Assembly: GCF_000332975.1 (NCBI RefSeq)
Contig: NZ_BANR01000003.1
Span: 62,001-126,000, forward strand
DNA: 64,000 nt
Source of the DNA: Gordonia aichiensis NBRC 108223
Lineage (GTDB): Bacteria > Actinomycetota > Actinomycetes > Mycobacteriales > Mycobacteriaceae
Direction of reading: 5' to 3'
Part shown: piece after piece, positions 36,685-45,164 of the stretch
Position numbering within the stretch: the first letter of the stretch is position 1
How the letters are laid out: every line of letters starts with the position of its first letter
The notes under the pieces: generated by a model
Seen by the model: only the letters and a program-made list of their open reading frames with translations
Told to the model about the DNA's origin: nothing
Databases searched by the model: none
Program-made: the position numbers and the translations under genes

Positions 36685-36706
36685 GAACCTCCGGGGCGGG
36701 TTGCAC

Positions 36707-37579
36707 CTAGGCTGCCGACGCACCAAGGGCTGCAATGACCTGACGCGCGGTGGCGTCTGCGCGTCGGGTGATGTCGTCCCAGGTGAAGTTGAGGACCCGC
36801 CAACCGTCCGCGAGTAGGGCGTTGCGCTTGGCGCGGTCGCGCTGGAAGGTGGCGGCGTCTCGGTGAAAGGCGAATCCGTCGATCTCGACGACGAGTCGCG
36901 CACCGTCGAAGACGAAGTCGAGGAGGTATCCGAGCACCTCGGTGTTCGCGGTCCAGCCGGTGATGCCGTGTGCGTCGAACAGGGCGACGGTCAACCGCTC
37001 GGCCTCGGATCGTGCGCCCGACTCAAGCGCAGCGAAGAGGCGTCGGGCCGTGGGCGCGCCACGACGACGCGGATAGCGACGCACGGCGTCGTCGAGTTCG
37101 GTGATCGTGACACGTTGGGTGAGCAACGCAGTGTCGACGGTCGAGGTGTCGCCGTCAGCCGCGACGTCGAGGAGGGTCGCCGCGATGGAGGCGACGCGGA
37201 GCCCGTCGATCACGACGACGTCTGCATCGAGCAAGCGCCGATGCGTGACGAGTACGCCTGCCGATGCACCTGCGTGGCGACCCTTGGCCTGTGTGGCGAC
37301 CGTGATCTTGGGCGGAAAAGCACTGGTGATGCCGTGCCACCATGCGGCAGACGACACGACGAGCACTGCGGATTTGCCGACCGATGCGACCGCGATCCGG
37401 ACTCGTACACGCGGGGTGCGCGGATGGTCGACGGCGCGGAAGGTGCCCTCCGCCTCGCGCACCCACGTGCCGGCGGAGAGCCGACGCTGCACGGAATGCC
37501 TGCTGAGGCCGAGGGCGCGCGCCTGTGCGAGGGTGATGACGCCGTCGTGACTCGACAGGTGGTGTGCGAGCGTGGTCAT
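36707..37579 (-). CDS. AbiEi-type wHTH plus DUF559 nuclease-like protein
   Basis: The protein has 290 residues from ATG 37579. The N-terminus has the AbiEi antitoxin winged-helix signature (SHDGVITLAQARALGLSRHS and GTWVREAEGTFRA). The C-terminus is a DUF559/Vsr-like restriction-endonuclease fold: VLGYLLDFVFDGARLVVEID near 236-255, EIDGFAFH and RNALLADGWRVLNFTWDDI. No partner AbiEii toxin is adjacent. Such stand-alone genes are common and scattered in actinobacterial genomes, with unknown role. Here the gene is flanked by two copies of a palindromic element. Confidence 0.82.
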   Translation of the reverse strand: MTTLAHHLSSHDGVITLAQARALGLSRHSVQRRLSAGTWVREAEGTFRAVDHPRTPRVRVRIAVASVGKSAVLVVSSAAWWHGITSAFPPKITVATQAKGRHAGASAGVLVTHRRLLDADVVVIDGLRVASIAATLLDVAADGDTSTVDTALLTQRVTITELDDAVRRYPRRRGAPTARRLFAALESGARSEAERLTVALFDAHGITGWTANTEVLGYLLDFVFDGARLVVEIDGFAFHRDAATFQRDRAKRNALLADGWRVLNFTWDDITRRADATARQVIAALGASAA

Positions 37580-37633
37580 GTGTTGTAGGACGCAAGGAGT
37601 CGTGAGGCGGTTCCACTCGAGATGAGAATCTTG

Positions 37634-37674
37634 CGGTTGCGCAGACGTGCGGAATCCGAGCGTCTGGGCAACCG
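37634..37674. repeat. 41-bp dyad element, copy B
   Basis: This copy is a better palindrome than copy A: CAGACGTGCGGAATCCG with GCGTCTG forms the inner arms, and CGGTTGC/GCAACCG the ends. Several differences from copy A restore pairing, for example at the CAGACG/CGTCTG arms. It lies 54 bases upstream of the DUF559 ATG. Confidence 0.85.
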
Positions 37675-37716
37675 GAACTCCGGCGGCCGTCGGGAGGGGC
37701 GTCGACCTGGAGTGTT

Positions 37717-37746
37717 TTGGGTTAAGTGGCCCGGGTGTTCTACACT
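37717..37746 (+). promoter_or_regulatory. Likely promoter for tRNA-Trp-secE-nusG
   Basis: TTGGGT (37717-37722) and TACACT (37741-37746) are 18 bases apart, a good sigma-70 (SigA) fit, about 155 bases before tRNA-Trp. Confidence 0.5.
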
Positions 37747-37772
37747 GAAGTGTCAGGTTTACCCTTGACTTG

Positions 37773-37795
37773 CGCGCCGCCCATAGGGTGGCGCG
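37773..37795 (+). other. Leader hairpin upstream of tRNA-Trp
   Basis: CGCGCCGCCC-ATA-GGGTGGCGCG forms a 10-bp stem with one G-T pair, followed by TTGGTTTTGT. It looks like a terminator but lies inside the presumed tRNA-Trp-secE leader, so it may be an attenuator or a processing stem. Confidence 0.4.
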
Positions 37796-37902
37796 TTGGT
37801 TTTGTCGGCGACGGTTTGCTGATCCCCGGATCGGTAGGCTGGTTCCGGCAGGTCGACCATGACCGGCAACTGCCGAGCTCGCGAGGGCTGACGCAGTCGC
37901 AA

Positions 37903-37975
<73 letters not shown>

Positions 37976-38013
37976 CCCTGGAGAGGGCACACGTTGACGA
38001 GAGGACCTCGAAG

Positions 38014-38472
38014 GTGAGCAAGCGAGATCGAGCGGCCCGCGCCAAAAACGACGGGCAGTCCACCGCCGCCGATTCGGCAGCGGAGGAGCTCGAGAGCCGC
38101 GACGACACCGTCGAAGCCGCGGATGCGTCGGACGAATTGCGTCCGACGGGCAAGCGTTCGGGCCGTGGTCGTCGTTCGTCGGCGAGTGCCGTCGACACGA
38201 AAGACGGCGACTCGGAATCCGACGGCGGATCCGCGGTCGCGGTCAAGGAACGCAAGGTAAAGAAGGCGTCCGAGCAGAGCAGCAATCCGTTTGTGCGGAT
38301 CTGGGTGTTCATGCAGCAGGTCGTCTCGGAGATGAAGAAGGTCATCTGGCCGACGCGGCGCGAGACGATCTTGTACACGATCATCGTGCTCGTGTTCGTG
38401 GTGGTGATGACCGCGTTCATCTTCGGGATCGACCTCGGCTTCGCCAAGCTAGTTCTCTGGATACTCGGCTGA
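38014..38472 (+). CDS. secE: Preprotein translocase subunit SecE
   Basis: The protein has 152 residues from GTG 38014. The first 90 are a polar, charged extension typical of actinobacterial SecE. The conserved cytoplasmic amphipathic segment VSEMKKVIWPTRRET near 104-118 leads to one membrane helix (LYTIIVLVFVVVMTAFIFG). SecE braces SecY in the protein-export channel. It follows tRNA-Trp by 38 bases and precedes nusG, the usual order. Confidence 0.95.
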   Translation: MSKRDRAARAKNDGQSTAADSAAEELESRDDTVEAADASDELRPTGKRSGRGRRSSASAVDTKDGDSESDGGSAVAVKERKVKKASEQSSNPFVRIWVFMQQVVSEMKKVIWPTRRETILYTIIVLVFVVVMTAFIFGIDLGFAKLVLWILG

Positions 38473-38554
38473 TTCGGGTTCACTCAGGTGAGCCCACTCC
38501 CGACCGGGTCATCCGACGGACGACCAACTTCATGAAAGAGGAGCGTGGGCTGCA

Positions 38555-39427
38555 GTGAGCACCCCGGATAACGAGTTCGAACCGACCGACGTCGCCGACA
38601 CGGTCGACGCTGACGCGACCGTCGACGAGACCGACGATCCGGGCACTGAAGCGCAGGTCGAGGCTGCCCAGGACGACGCTGCGGCCGTCGATGGTGGCGA
38701 GGACGCCGTCGAGCAGGCTGAAGCCGCCGAGGACGCTGCCGCAGAGTCCGGCGCAGAAGGATCCGACGCAGAAGGATCCGACGCAGAAGGATCCGACGCG
38801 GAGGAAGAGGTCGACCCGGCCGAGGAACTGCGCAAGCAACTGCGCCGCGCGCCCGGTGAGTGGTACGTGATCCACAGCTATGCCGGGTACGAGAACAAGG
38901 TGAAGACCAACCTCGAGACCCGCGTGCAGAACCTCGACGTCGGCGACTACATCTTCCAGGTCGAGGTTCCGACCGAAGAGGTCACCGAGATCAAGAACGG
39001 TCAGCAGAAGAAGGTCAACCGCAAGGTGCTGCCCGGTTACATCCTGGTGCGCATGGACCTCAACGACGAGTCGTGGGGCGCGGTGCGCAACACCCCCGGT
39101 GTCACCGGCTTCGTCGGAATGACCAGCAAGCCGTCGCCGTTGAGCCTCAACGAGGTGCTGCAGTTCCTGCTGCCGCGCACTCCGGCCAAGAAGGCCGCCG
39201 CCAAGGGCGCCGAGACCGTCGAGCAGGCCGCCGCCGCAGCGACGTCGGTTGTCGAGGTCGACTTCGAGGTCGGCGAGTCGGTCACCGTCATGGACGGCCC
39301 GTTCGCGACGCTGCCCGCGTCGATCAGTGAGGTCAACGCAGAGCAGCGCAAGGTCAAGGTGCTCGTCTCGATCTTCGGTCGTGAGACGCCGGTCGAACTC
39401 GGCTTCAACCAGGTCGAGAAGATCTAG
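38555..39427 (+). CDS. nusG: Transcription antitermination factor NusG
   Basis: The protein has 290 residues from GTG 38555, with AGGAG upstream. The first 95 residues are very acidic and low in complexity, including GSDAE repeats. NGN domain: [19 protein letters not shown] near 109 on. A spacer rich in Ala/Lys ([18 protein letters not shown]) follows, then the KOW domain [19 protein letters not shown] near 236. It binds RNA polymerase and couples it to ribosomes or Rho. The long acidic N-terminus is a known actinobacterial trait. Confidence 0.95.
   Translation: MSTPDNEFEPTDVADTVDADATVDETDDPGTEAQVEAAQDDAAAVDGGEDAVEQAEAAEDAAAESGAEGSDAEGSDAEGSDAEEEVDPAEELRKQLRRAPGEWYVIHSYAGYENKVKTNLETRVQNLDVGDYIFQVEVPTEEVTEIKNGQQKKVNRKVLPGYILVRMDLNDESWGAVRNTPGVTGFVGMTSKPSPLSLNEVLQFLLPRTPAKKAAAKGAETVEQAAAAATSVVEVDFEVGESVTVMDGPFATLPASISEVNAEQRKVKVLVSIFGRETPVELGFNQVEKI
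38756..38800 (+). repeat. 15-bp tandem repeat in nusG
   Basis: Three units GAAGGATCCGACGCA (the last ends in CG) follow each other at 38756, 38771 and 38786, giving EGSDA repeats in the acidic arm. Copy number changes would keep the frame. Confidence 0.9.
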
Positions 39428-39531
39428 GGCGGCCGTCAAGGTCGCTCGCACGCTCGCTCCCACCAGAGCGGGACACGAACTTCCACGCCTCCAGCGGACG
39501 TGGATCAGCAAGAAACAAACAAGGAACAAGG

Positions 39532-39966
39532 ATGCCTCCCAAGAAGAAGAAGCTCGCCGGGATCATCAAGCTCCAGATCCAGGCAGGCCAGGCGAACCCG
39601 GCCCCGCCCGTGGGTCCGGCGCTCGGTCAGCACGGCGTGAACATCATGGAATTCTGCAAGGCGTACAACGCGGCGACCGAGTCGCAGCGTGGCAACGTCG
39701 TGCCCGTCGAGATCTTCGTGTACGAAGATCGCTCGTTCGACTTCAAGCTGAAGACCCCGCCCGCAGCGAAGCTGCTGCTCAAGGCTGCCGGTCTGCAGAA
39801 GGGGTCGGGTGAGCCGCACAGCAAGAAGGTCGGCAAGGTGTCGATGGACCAGGTCCGCGAGATCGCCAAGACCAAGGCTGAAGATCTCAACGCCACCGAC
39901 GTCGACCAGGCCGCGAAGATCATCGCCGGCACCGCTCGGTCGATGGGTATCACCGTCGAGGGCTGA
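39532..39966 (+). CDS. rplK: 50S ribosomal protein L11
   Basis: The protein has 144 residues, full length for L11. Markers: [20 protein letters not shown] near 10-29, [21 protein letters not shown], and the rRNA-binding end [21 protein letters not shown]. It forms the GTPase-associated centre with L10 and L12 and contacts thiostrepton-type drugs. Confidence 0.97.
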
Positions 39967-40099
39967 TTCCCCCGGCGTGGTCACACGATGGGTGTTCGCT
40001 TCGCGCGCGCCCGGTGCGACCAGCGACAAGTGAGTGGGAGGGCCGGCTCGGCCCGGACACCACCAACCCGAATCATCAACACGGAGAAAGAACAGAGCA

Positions 40100-40816
40100 A
40101 TGAGCAAGAGCAGCAAGGCCTACAAGGCCGCGGCCGAAAAGGTCGACAAGAGCAAGCTCTACAGTCCGCTGGAGGCTGTCGAGCTGGCCAAGGAGACGTC
40201 GTCGAAGAACACCGATTCGACCGTCGAGGTCGCGATCCGGCTGGGCGTCGACCCGCGTAAGGCAGACCAGATGGTTCGAGGCACCGTCAACCTGCCTCAC
40301 GGAACGGGTAAGACCGCCCGCGTGATCGTGTTCGCCGCGGGCGACAAGGCCGCCGAGGCCGTCGCAGCCGGTGCCGACGAGGTCGGCGCCGAGGACCTGA
40401 TCGAGAAGATCCAGGGCGGCTGGCTCGACTTCGACGCCGCGATCGCCACCCCCGATCAGATGGCCAAGGTCGGTCGTATCGCGCGTGTTCTCGGACCGCG
40501 TGGCCTGATGCCGAACCCGAAGACGGGCACCGTCACCACCGACGTGACCAAGGCCGTCAACGACATCAAGGGCGGCAAGATCAACTTCCGCGTCGACAAG
40601 GCAGCCAACCTGCACTTCGTCATCGGCAAGGCGTCGTTCGATCCGAGCGCGCTCGCGGAGAACTACGGCGCGGCGTACGACGAGATCATGCGCGCGAAGC
40701 CGTCGGCAGCGAAGGGTCGCTACATCAAGAAGGTGACCGTGTCGACGACGTCGGGCCCTGGTATCCCGGTCGACCCCCAGGTCACCCGCAACTTCGCCGA
40801 GGCCCCGCAGGCCTGA
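40100..40816 (+). CDS. rplA: 50S ribosomal protein L1
   Basis: The protein has 238 residues from ATG 40100. Markers: VDLP-like [14 protein letters not shown], the L1 signature in [19 protein letters not shown] near 130-148 and NINF-like [18 protein letters not shown]. It builds the L1 stalk and can bind its own mRNA to repress rplKA in other bacteria. Last gene before a strong terminator. Confidence 0.97.
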   Translation: MSKSSKAYKAAAEKVDKSKLYSPLEAVELAKETSSKNTDSTVEVAIRLGVDPRKADQMVRGTVNLPHGTGKTARVIVFAAGDKAAEAVAAGADEVGAEDLIEKIQGGWLDFDAAIATPDQMAKVGRIARVLGPRGLMPNPKTGTVTTDVTKAVNDIKGGKINFRVDKAANLHFVIGKASFDPSALAENYGAAYDEIMRAKPSAAKGRYIKKVTVSTTSGPGIPVDPQVTRNFAEAPQA

Positions 40817-40848
40817 TAGAGCGTAATCTGTTGTAACCCAACAGCTTC

Positions 40849-40883
40849 GAAGCCCCCGAGCGCCATTGGTGCTCGGGGGCTTC
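40849..40883 (+). terminator. Strong hairpin terminator after rplA
   Basis: GAAGCCCCCGAGC and GCTCGGGGGCTTC form a perfect 13-bp stem around a 9-base loop, 33 bases after the rplA stop. It lies before the converging hydrolase stop and may serve both. Confidence 0.85.
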
Positions 40884-40914
40884 TGCTATTGCGCTCGGTG
40901 GTGGCTGCGAGCGA

Positions 40915-41847
40915 CTATCCGACGCAGCGTTGAGCGAAGGTGATGATCTCGTCGGCCACCTCGTCGCGGATCTCGGGCTCGTTGTGCACCTCGTGGCGGA
41001 AGCCGGTGTAGATGCGGGTGCGCACGTCGTGATGTCCGCTCGCGGCAAGGCTGTTGCCGACGTGGTAGGCGCCCTCGCCGTAGTTGCCGACCGGGTCGGC
41101 GTCGCCCGCGAGGATGAGGACCGGGAGATCGGTACGCACAGTCGGATACCAGCCGTCGGCGTTGACGGCGTCGTAGAGGTCGACGAACCCGCGGATGAAC
41201 CGAACCGACATCGGTGCCCCGAAGTTGTTGAACGGATCGCGGGCGTGGTCGCGGACCACACCGGGATCGCGTGCGACCCATGCGGTGGGGAAGGCATCCG
41301 TTCCGTAGCGCGAGGTGAAGCCGTCGAACATCTGGGCCGCGTAGGCCTCCGTTGCTGTCGACGTCGGGTCGGCTTCGGCGGCGAGTGCGTCGCGGTCGAG
41401 GACCTCGTCGATGCCGTGGATCTGGGCCGCGATCCCGCACAGGACGAGGCCGTCGAGCCACTCGCTGTCACCGGCCGCCAGCCCGCGCGCGATCATCGAT
41501 CCCCACGAGTGTCCGAAGACGACGTAGGGGAGGTTGGGGTGCAGGTCGCGCACCTTGTCGCGCAGTGTGCGTTCGTCGTCCACGACGACGCGGTCGGAGT
41601 CGTCGCCTGCATCTCCCCAGATTCCCGACGTCATGGCTGTCTTGCCGTGCCCGGCGTGATCGTCGGCAACGACGACGAAGCCGGCGTCGAGTAGCCGGTT
41701 GATCAACCTGAGGTAGCGCCGCGAGTGTTCACCGAGTCCGTGGATCACGTGGATGATGCCGCGCGTCTCGCTTGCCGGTTCGTAGACCCAGCCGAAGATG
41801 GTGTCGCGACCGTTGGCCGACGTGAACTCGATCTCGTGCAGTGACAA
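40915..41847 (-). CDS. Alpha/beta hydrolase, monoacylglycerol lipase-like
   Basis: The protein has 310 residues from TTG 41847, chosen because AGAGGGAC lies seven bases upstream; an ATG at 41883 would add 12 residues. It has the serine hydrolase layout of monoglyceride lipases: IIHVIHGLGEHSRRYLRLIN (HG oxyanion) near 31-50, YVVFGHSWGSMIARGLAAGD with nucleophile Ser, LILAGDADPVG with Asp, and YTGFRHEVHNEPE with His. It is soluble. Substrate could be a monoacylglycerol or lysophospholipid. Confidence 0.85.
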   Translation of the reverse strand: MSLHEIEFTSANGRDTIFGWVYEPASETRGIIHVIHGLGEHSRRYLRLINRLLDAGFVVVADDHAGHGKTAMTSGIWGDAGDDSDRVVVDDERTLRDKVRDLHPNLPYVVFGHSWGSMIARGLAAGDSEWLDGLVLCGIAAQIHGIDEVLDRDALAAEADPTSTATEAYAAQMFDGFTSRYGTDAFPTAWVARDPGVVRDHARDPFNNFGAPMSVRFIRGFVDLYDAVNADGWYPTVRTDLPVLILAGDADPVGNYGEGAYHVGNSLAASGHHDVRTRIYTGFRHEVHNEPEIRDEVADEIITFAQRCVG

Positions 41848-42006
41848 CGTTGTCCCTCTTTCGACGGGCCGCAAGCGCGGCATGGGTGGGGTCGGTTACC
41901 GAGGTTAGACCCGATTTCTCCTGGCGGGCGCGTGTCAGATATGCCAGAATCAATCGGTTGTTTTCTGTTGCGAAGAATCCACTCGTACGAACTCGGGAGC
42001 CGATAC

Positions 42007-42378
42007 ATGCCGTATCTCGGACTGATCTACGTCGCGATCTTGGTGATAGCCCTGATCGACATCATCAACACCGACGACGCTCTCGTGCGCGGGATGCCGA
42101 AGATCGTCTGGATTCTTCTCGTCGTCCTGCTGCCGCTCATCGGCGCGCTGCTGTGGCTGGCACTCGGACGTCCGACGGCCGATGATCGTCCGCGCCGCCC
42201 CGCGCCGGGGTCGGTCGCCGCGGAGTTCCCGGAATACGACCGTCCAGGGCGCTACATTCCCGAGGACCCCGAGGCTGATCGCGAGTTTCTCGCCGCGGTG
42301 CGTGCGCGGGCCGAGGAACAGCGGCGCATCGCGCGCGAACAGGCGCGACGCCGCCAGGACGACGACTCCGCGTCCTAG
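42007..42378 (+). CDS. PLDc_N-domain membrane protein
   Basis: The protein has 123 residues from ATG 42007. Two helices, YLGLIYVAILVIALIDIIN and KIVWILLVVLLPLIGALLWL, make up the phospholipase D-nuclease N-terminal domain, followed by a charged tail ending RIAREQARRRQDDDS. The catalytic PLD domain is missing, as is common for this short family. Function unknown. Divergent from the hydrolase gene. Confidence 0.78.
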   Translation: MPYLGLIYVAILVIALIDIINTDDALVRGMPKIVWILLVVLLPLIGALLWLALGRPTADDRPRRPAPGSVAAEFPEYDRPGRYIPEDPEADREFLAAVRARAEEQRRIAREQARRRQDDDSAS

Positions 42379-42467
42379 CGCCGTCCGAACCCGGGACCCG
42401 GTTGTGCGGATGCCTCGGCGCCTGCGTGACCGGTCCGGTCTCGTGGCCGACGCCGCATGGCAAGGTG

Positions 42468-45068
42468 TCAGTCGGTGTCGTCGCGTCGTCGAATTGGTTC
42501 ACCCAGACGCAGGCCCGCCCGATAGATGTGGCCTTCGACAGTGCGGACCGACAGCGAAAGTCGTTCTGCGATGGCCTTGTTGGACAACCCGCGGCGTGCG
42601 AGGGTGACGATTTCCTGCTGTCGGGTCGGCATGGGGGCGTCGGATGTCGCGGCGATGATCGCCGGGGTGTCCAGCCCCAGACGTACGCGGAGCTCCCCGA
42701 GTTGTTCCAGGGCCGACAGACGTGCGCCGTGACGGTTGGCTGCGACATATGCCGTGGCTGCGTGGCCGTAGGCGTCGGCGGCGGCGTCGAGCATTCCGAT
42801 ACTGCGATACGACGCCGCGGCGCGGCACAGTGCATCGCCGTCGGCCGCCGCGAGGGCGACGGCGTGGTCGGCGGCGGGCCGGGCGCGCGGAACGTCGGAG
42901 AGTTCCTCTGCAAGGTCGACGAGCCGTCGCGCATGATCGCAGTCGCCCCAGCGAAGAGCGGTGTGGAGGGCGAACAGTTCTGATGCGAGCTGTCCCGCCT
43001 CACGTGCGCGCTGCGCAATCCCGACCGCACCTGCGATTGCCTCGGAGATCACGCCGTCGAGAGCCGAGCGCCAGCAGCCGAGGAGATCAATCCGGTCGCG
43101 ACCGTAGCCGAGCGCGCCGGACGGTGGATCCGGTAGACGCTCGATGCATTCGTCGAGCGCCGCACGATCGCCCGCCAGCGCGGCGGCGTATGCGCGCTCG
43201 ATGTAGAAGGGCAACTGCATGAAGTCAGGGCCGCCACAGGCCAGCATGTCTCGGAGAGTCGCGTCGAGACTGAGCGCGGCGTCGCGGGCGTCGCCGTGCG
43301 CAACCGCGGCGAGACCACGAATGCCCCATGCCCAGTACACGGCGATGCCTCCCACGTCCTCGGTGATCGTGGCGACGTCGGAGGCGATCATGTTGACGGT
43401 GCCGAGATCGCCGGTGAGAGCGCAGAAGTATGCGTGCATGTACCCGAGTTCGGCGCGGTGGTATGCGGCGGCGCGATTGGAATCGGCAATCCGATAGGCC
43501 GCCTTGGCGGTGTCGTTCATCTCCTGTACCCGCCCGAGGCTGCCGAGCGCGGCGATTGCGCCCCATCCCACGAATGTGCCGAACAGAGGCGGCAGGGCAT
43601 CGATGCTCGGGAAGGAGGAAGCGAGCCGCAGCGCACGACCGGGCTCACCCGAGACCGCGGCGCAGAGGAAGTCGATCATGGAGCGTGTCGCGACGCCCAC
43701 GCTGTCGTCGACGACGATCGACCGGGCGCCCGCGGCATCGTCGAAGACCCAGAAGCGGTTGGCCGCACGCAGAAACGCGACGGTGTCGCGGGTTTCGGCG
43801 TCGTCGGTGGTTGCGAGGGGCGCCAGTGTCGCCTCGGCCGCATCACCCATCCCCGACACCGAGAGCGAATATCCGTGCAGTATTGCTGCGGGGATTGCGG
43901 ACGGACCGTCGAGCGCCTTCGCGCTGAGTTCGCGCGCGAGTGTCAGTTGCAGCTGGTGCAGGGCTGCGCTAGCGCCGTCGAGGATGAGTGAATCCCTCCT
44001 CGCGCGGTCGATGTCGGCGTCGACTGCGAGTAGTGCTCGACGAATCGAAGCGGTGCTGTCGGTGGTGTTGTCGGCGGTGATCCGCTCGACCACGCGCGCC
44101 CGCAGTCGTCGGAGTCGCGCAACACCGGCTCGCGCCAACCTCACCTCCGCATACAGGGGATGCCCGATTCGGACGTGCGGGTCGCCGTCGAACGGGTCCG
44201 TGTCGTCGATGACGATGTAGCCCGCCGTCTCGGCGTCCTCGATGTGGTCGAGCGCGCACAGTTGCTCGAGTACCGATAGAGCGAGTGGTTCGGCGAGGGC
44301 GACGGAGTCGACCACCTCGAGGACCGAATCCGACGCGCCCGCCAACTCGGCCTCGATGGTGGTCGACAACGAATCAGGTACGCGCAGTTCGGAATCGATG
44401 ACCCAGACGTCGCCACGCCGTGCGATGGCGCCCTGCTCGACATTGGCTTCGCACAGCGCGATGAGATAGAGCGGATTTCCGCGGGTGAGTGCCCACAGAC
44501 GTGCGGCCAACGGCGCGGATACCCGTCCCCGCAATCCGCCCCGAAGGAACTCCGCGGTCTCCTCGGCGGTCAGCGGCGGCACCGTCATCACCGGGATGGT
44601 GCGGTCGCGCAGCAGGTCGGTGACGGCCGTGGTCGGTGGCGCGTCGTCGCGCAGCACGGCGACAATCTTCACCGACGGCCTGCTGCGCAGTCGGTTGACC
44701 ACGAGCATCGACTGCTCATCGAGGCGGTCGATGTCGTCGATGACGATGATCTGCCCAGAGTGTGGCGCGCCAACGCCGGGGTCGGCGGAGAGCTTGGCGA
44801 CCAGATCGGAGATCCGCCGCAGTGGGTCGGTCACCTCGTAGTCGATCCATGCGGCGAACGCACTCAACGGCACCTGTCGACTCGCAGTGGTGCCGGAGAT
44901 CCACTGCACCCGGTCGGGCAGGCCAGCCACGGACTCGCGTACCAGTCGGGTCTTGCCACACCCTGCCGGACCGCGGAGCAGCAGAAAGCCGCCGGACGGG
45001 GTTGCCAGTTCGGTTCTGATCCGTGCTACCTCAGCGGCTCGTGCCGACCACGGCCAGCGGTCGCTCAT
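42468..45068 (-). CDS. Large ATPase-TPR LuxR-type regulator (LAL family)
   Basis: The protein has 866 residues. The N-terminal AAA/STAND ATPase has Walker A LLRGPAGCGKTRLVRES near 29-45 and Walker B IIVIDDIDRLDEQS near 107-120. A long helical middle of about 450 residues follows. The C-terminus is a LuxR helix-turn-helix: TRQQEIVTLARRGLSNKAIA, ERLSLSVRTVEGHIYRAGLR. Such LAL regulators sense a ligand or protein partner and activate nearby genes. The amino acid permease upstream in the same direction (97 bases) is the likely target or partner. Confidence 0.88.
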   Translation of the reverse strand: MSDRWPWSARAAEVARIRTELATPSGGFLLLRGPAGCGKTRLVRESVAGLPDRVQWISGTTASRQVPLSAFAAWIDYEVTDPLRRISDLVAKLSADPGVGAPHSGQIIVIDDIDRLDEQSMLVVNRLRSRPSVKIVAVLRDDAPPTTAVTDLLRDRTIPVMTVPPLTAEETAEFLRGGLRGRVSAPLAARLWALTRGNPLYLIALCEANVEQGAIARRGDVWVIDSELRVPDSLSTTIEAELAGASDSVLEVVDSVALAEPLALSVLEQLCALDHIEDAETAGYIVIDDTDPFDGDPHVRIGHPLYAEVRLARAGVARLRRLRARVVERITADNTTDSTASIRRALLAVDADIDRARRDSLILDGASAALHQLQLTLARELSAKALDGPSAIPAAILHGYSLSVSGMGDAAEATLAPLATTDDAETRDTVAFLRAANRFWVFDDAAGARSIVVDDSVGVATRSMIDFLCAAVSGEPGRALRLASSFPSIDALPPLFGTFVGWGAIAALGSLGRVQEMNDTAKAAYRIADSNRAAAYHRAELGYMHAYFCALTGDLGTVNMIASDVATITEDVGGIAVYWAWGIRGLAAVAHGDARDAALSLDATLRDMLACGGPDFMQLPFYIERAYAAALAGDRAALDECIERLPDPPSGALGYGRDRIDLLGCWRSALDGVISEAIAGAVGIAQRAREAGQLASELFALHTALRWGDCDHARRLVDLAEELSDVPRARPAADHAVALAAADGDALCRAAASYRSIGMLDAAADAYGHAATAYVAANRHGARLSALEQLGELRVRLGLDTPAIIAATSDAPMPTRQQEIVTLARRGLSNKAIAERLSLSVRTVEGHIYRAGLRLGEPIRRRDDTD

Positions 45069-45164
45069 GCGGAGACCTTAAGGCAGAGCCACCGCCGATG
45101 TGAGTCCGTACGGGGATTGTCCGATGTGGGCGGCACACATGGGCCACACCGGCTCCGCGGGCCG

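Larger units (their letters stand above)
37580..37902. other. Gap between DUF559 gene and tRNA-Trp
   Basis: This 323-base stretch holds dyad copy B, a likely promoter and a GC-rich hairpin, listed separately. No gene of its own is supported; the remainder shows nothing recognisable. Confidence 0.6.

Noticed and set aside
36591-36803. Extended N-terminus of the DAGK-like protein
   Set aside because: The added residues are Arg/Pro/His rich and would run across dyad copy A into the DUF559 gene.
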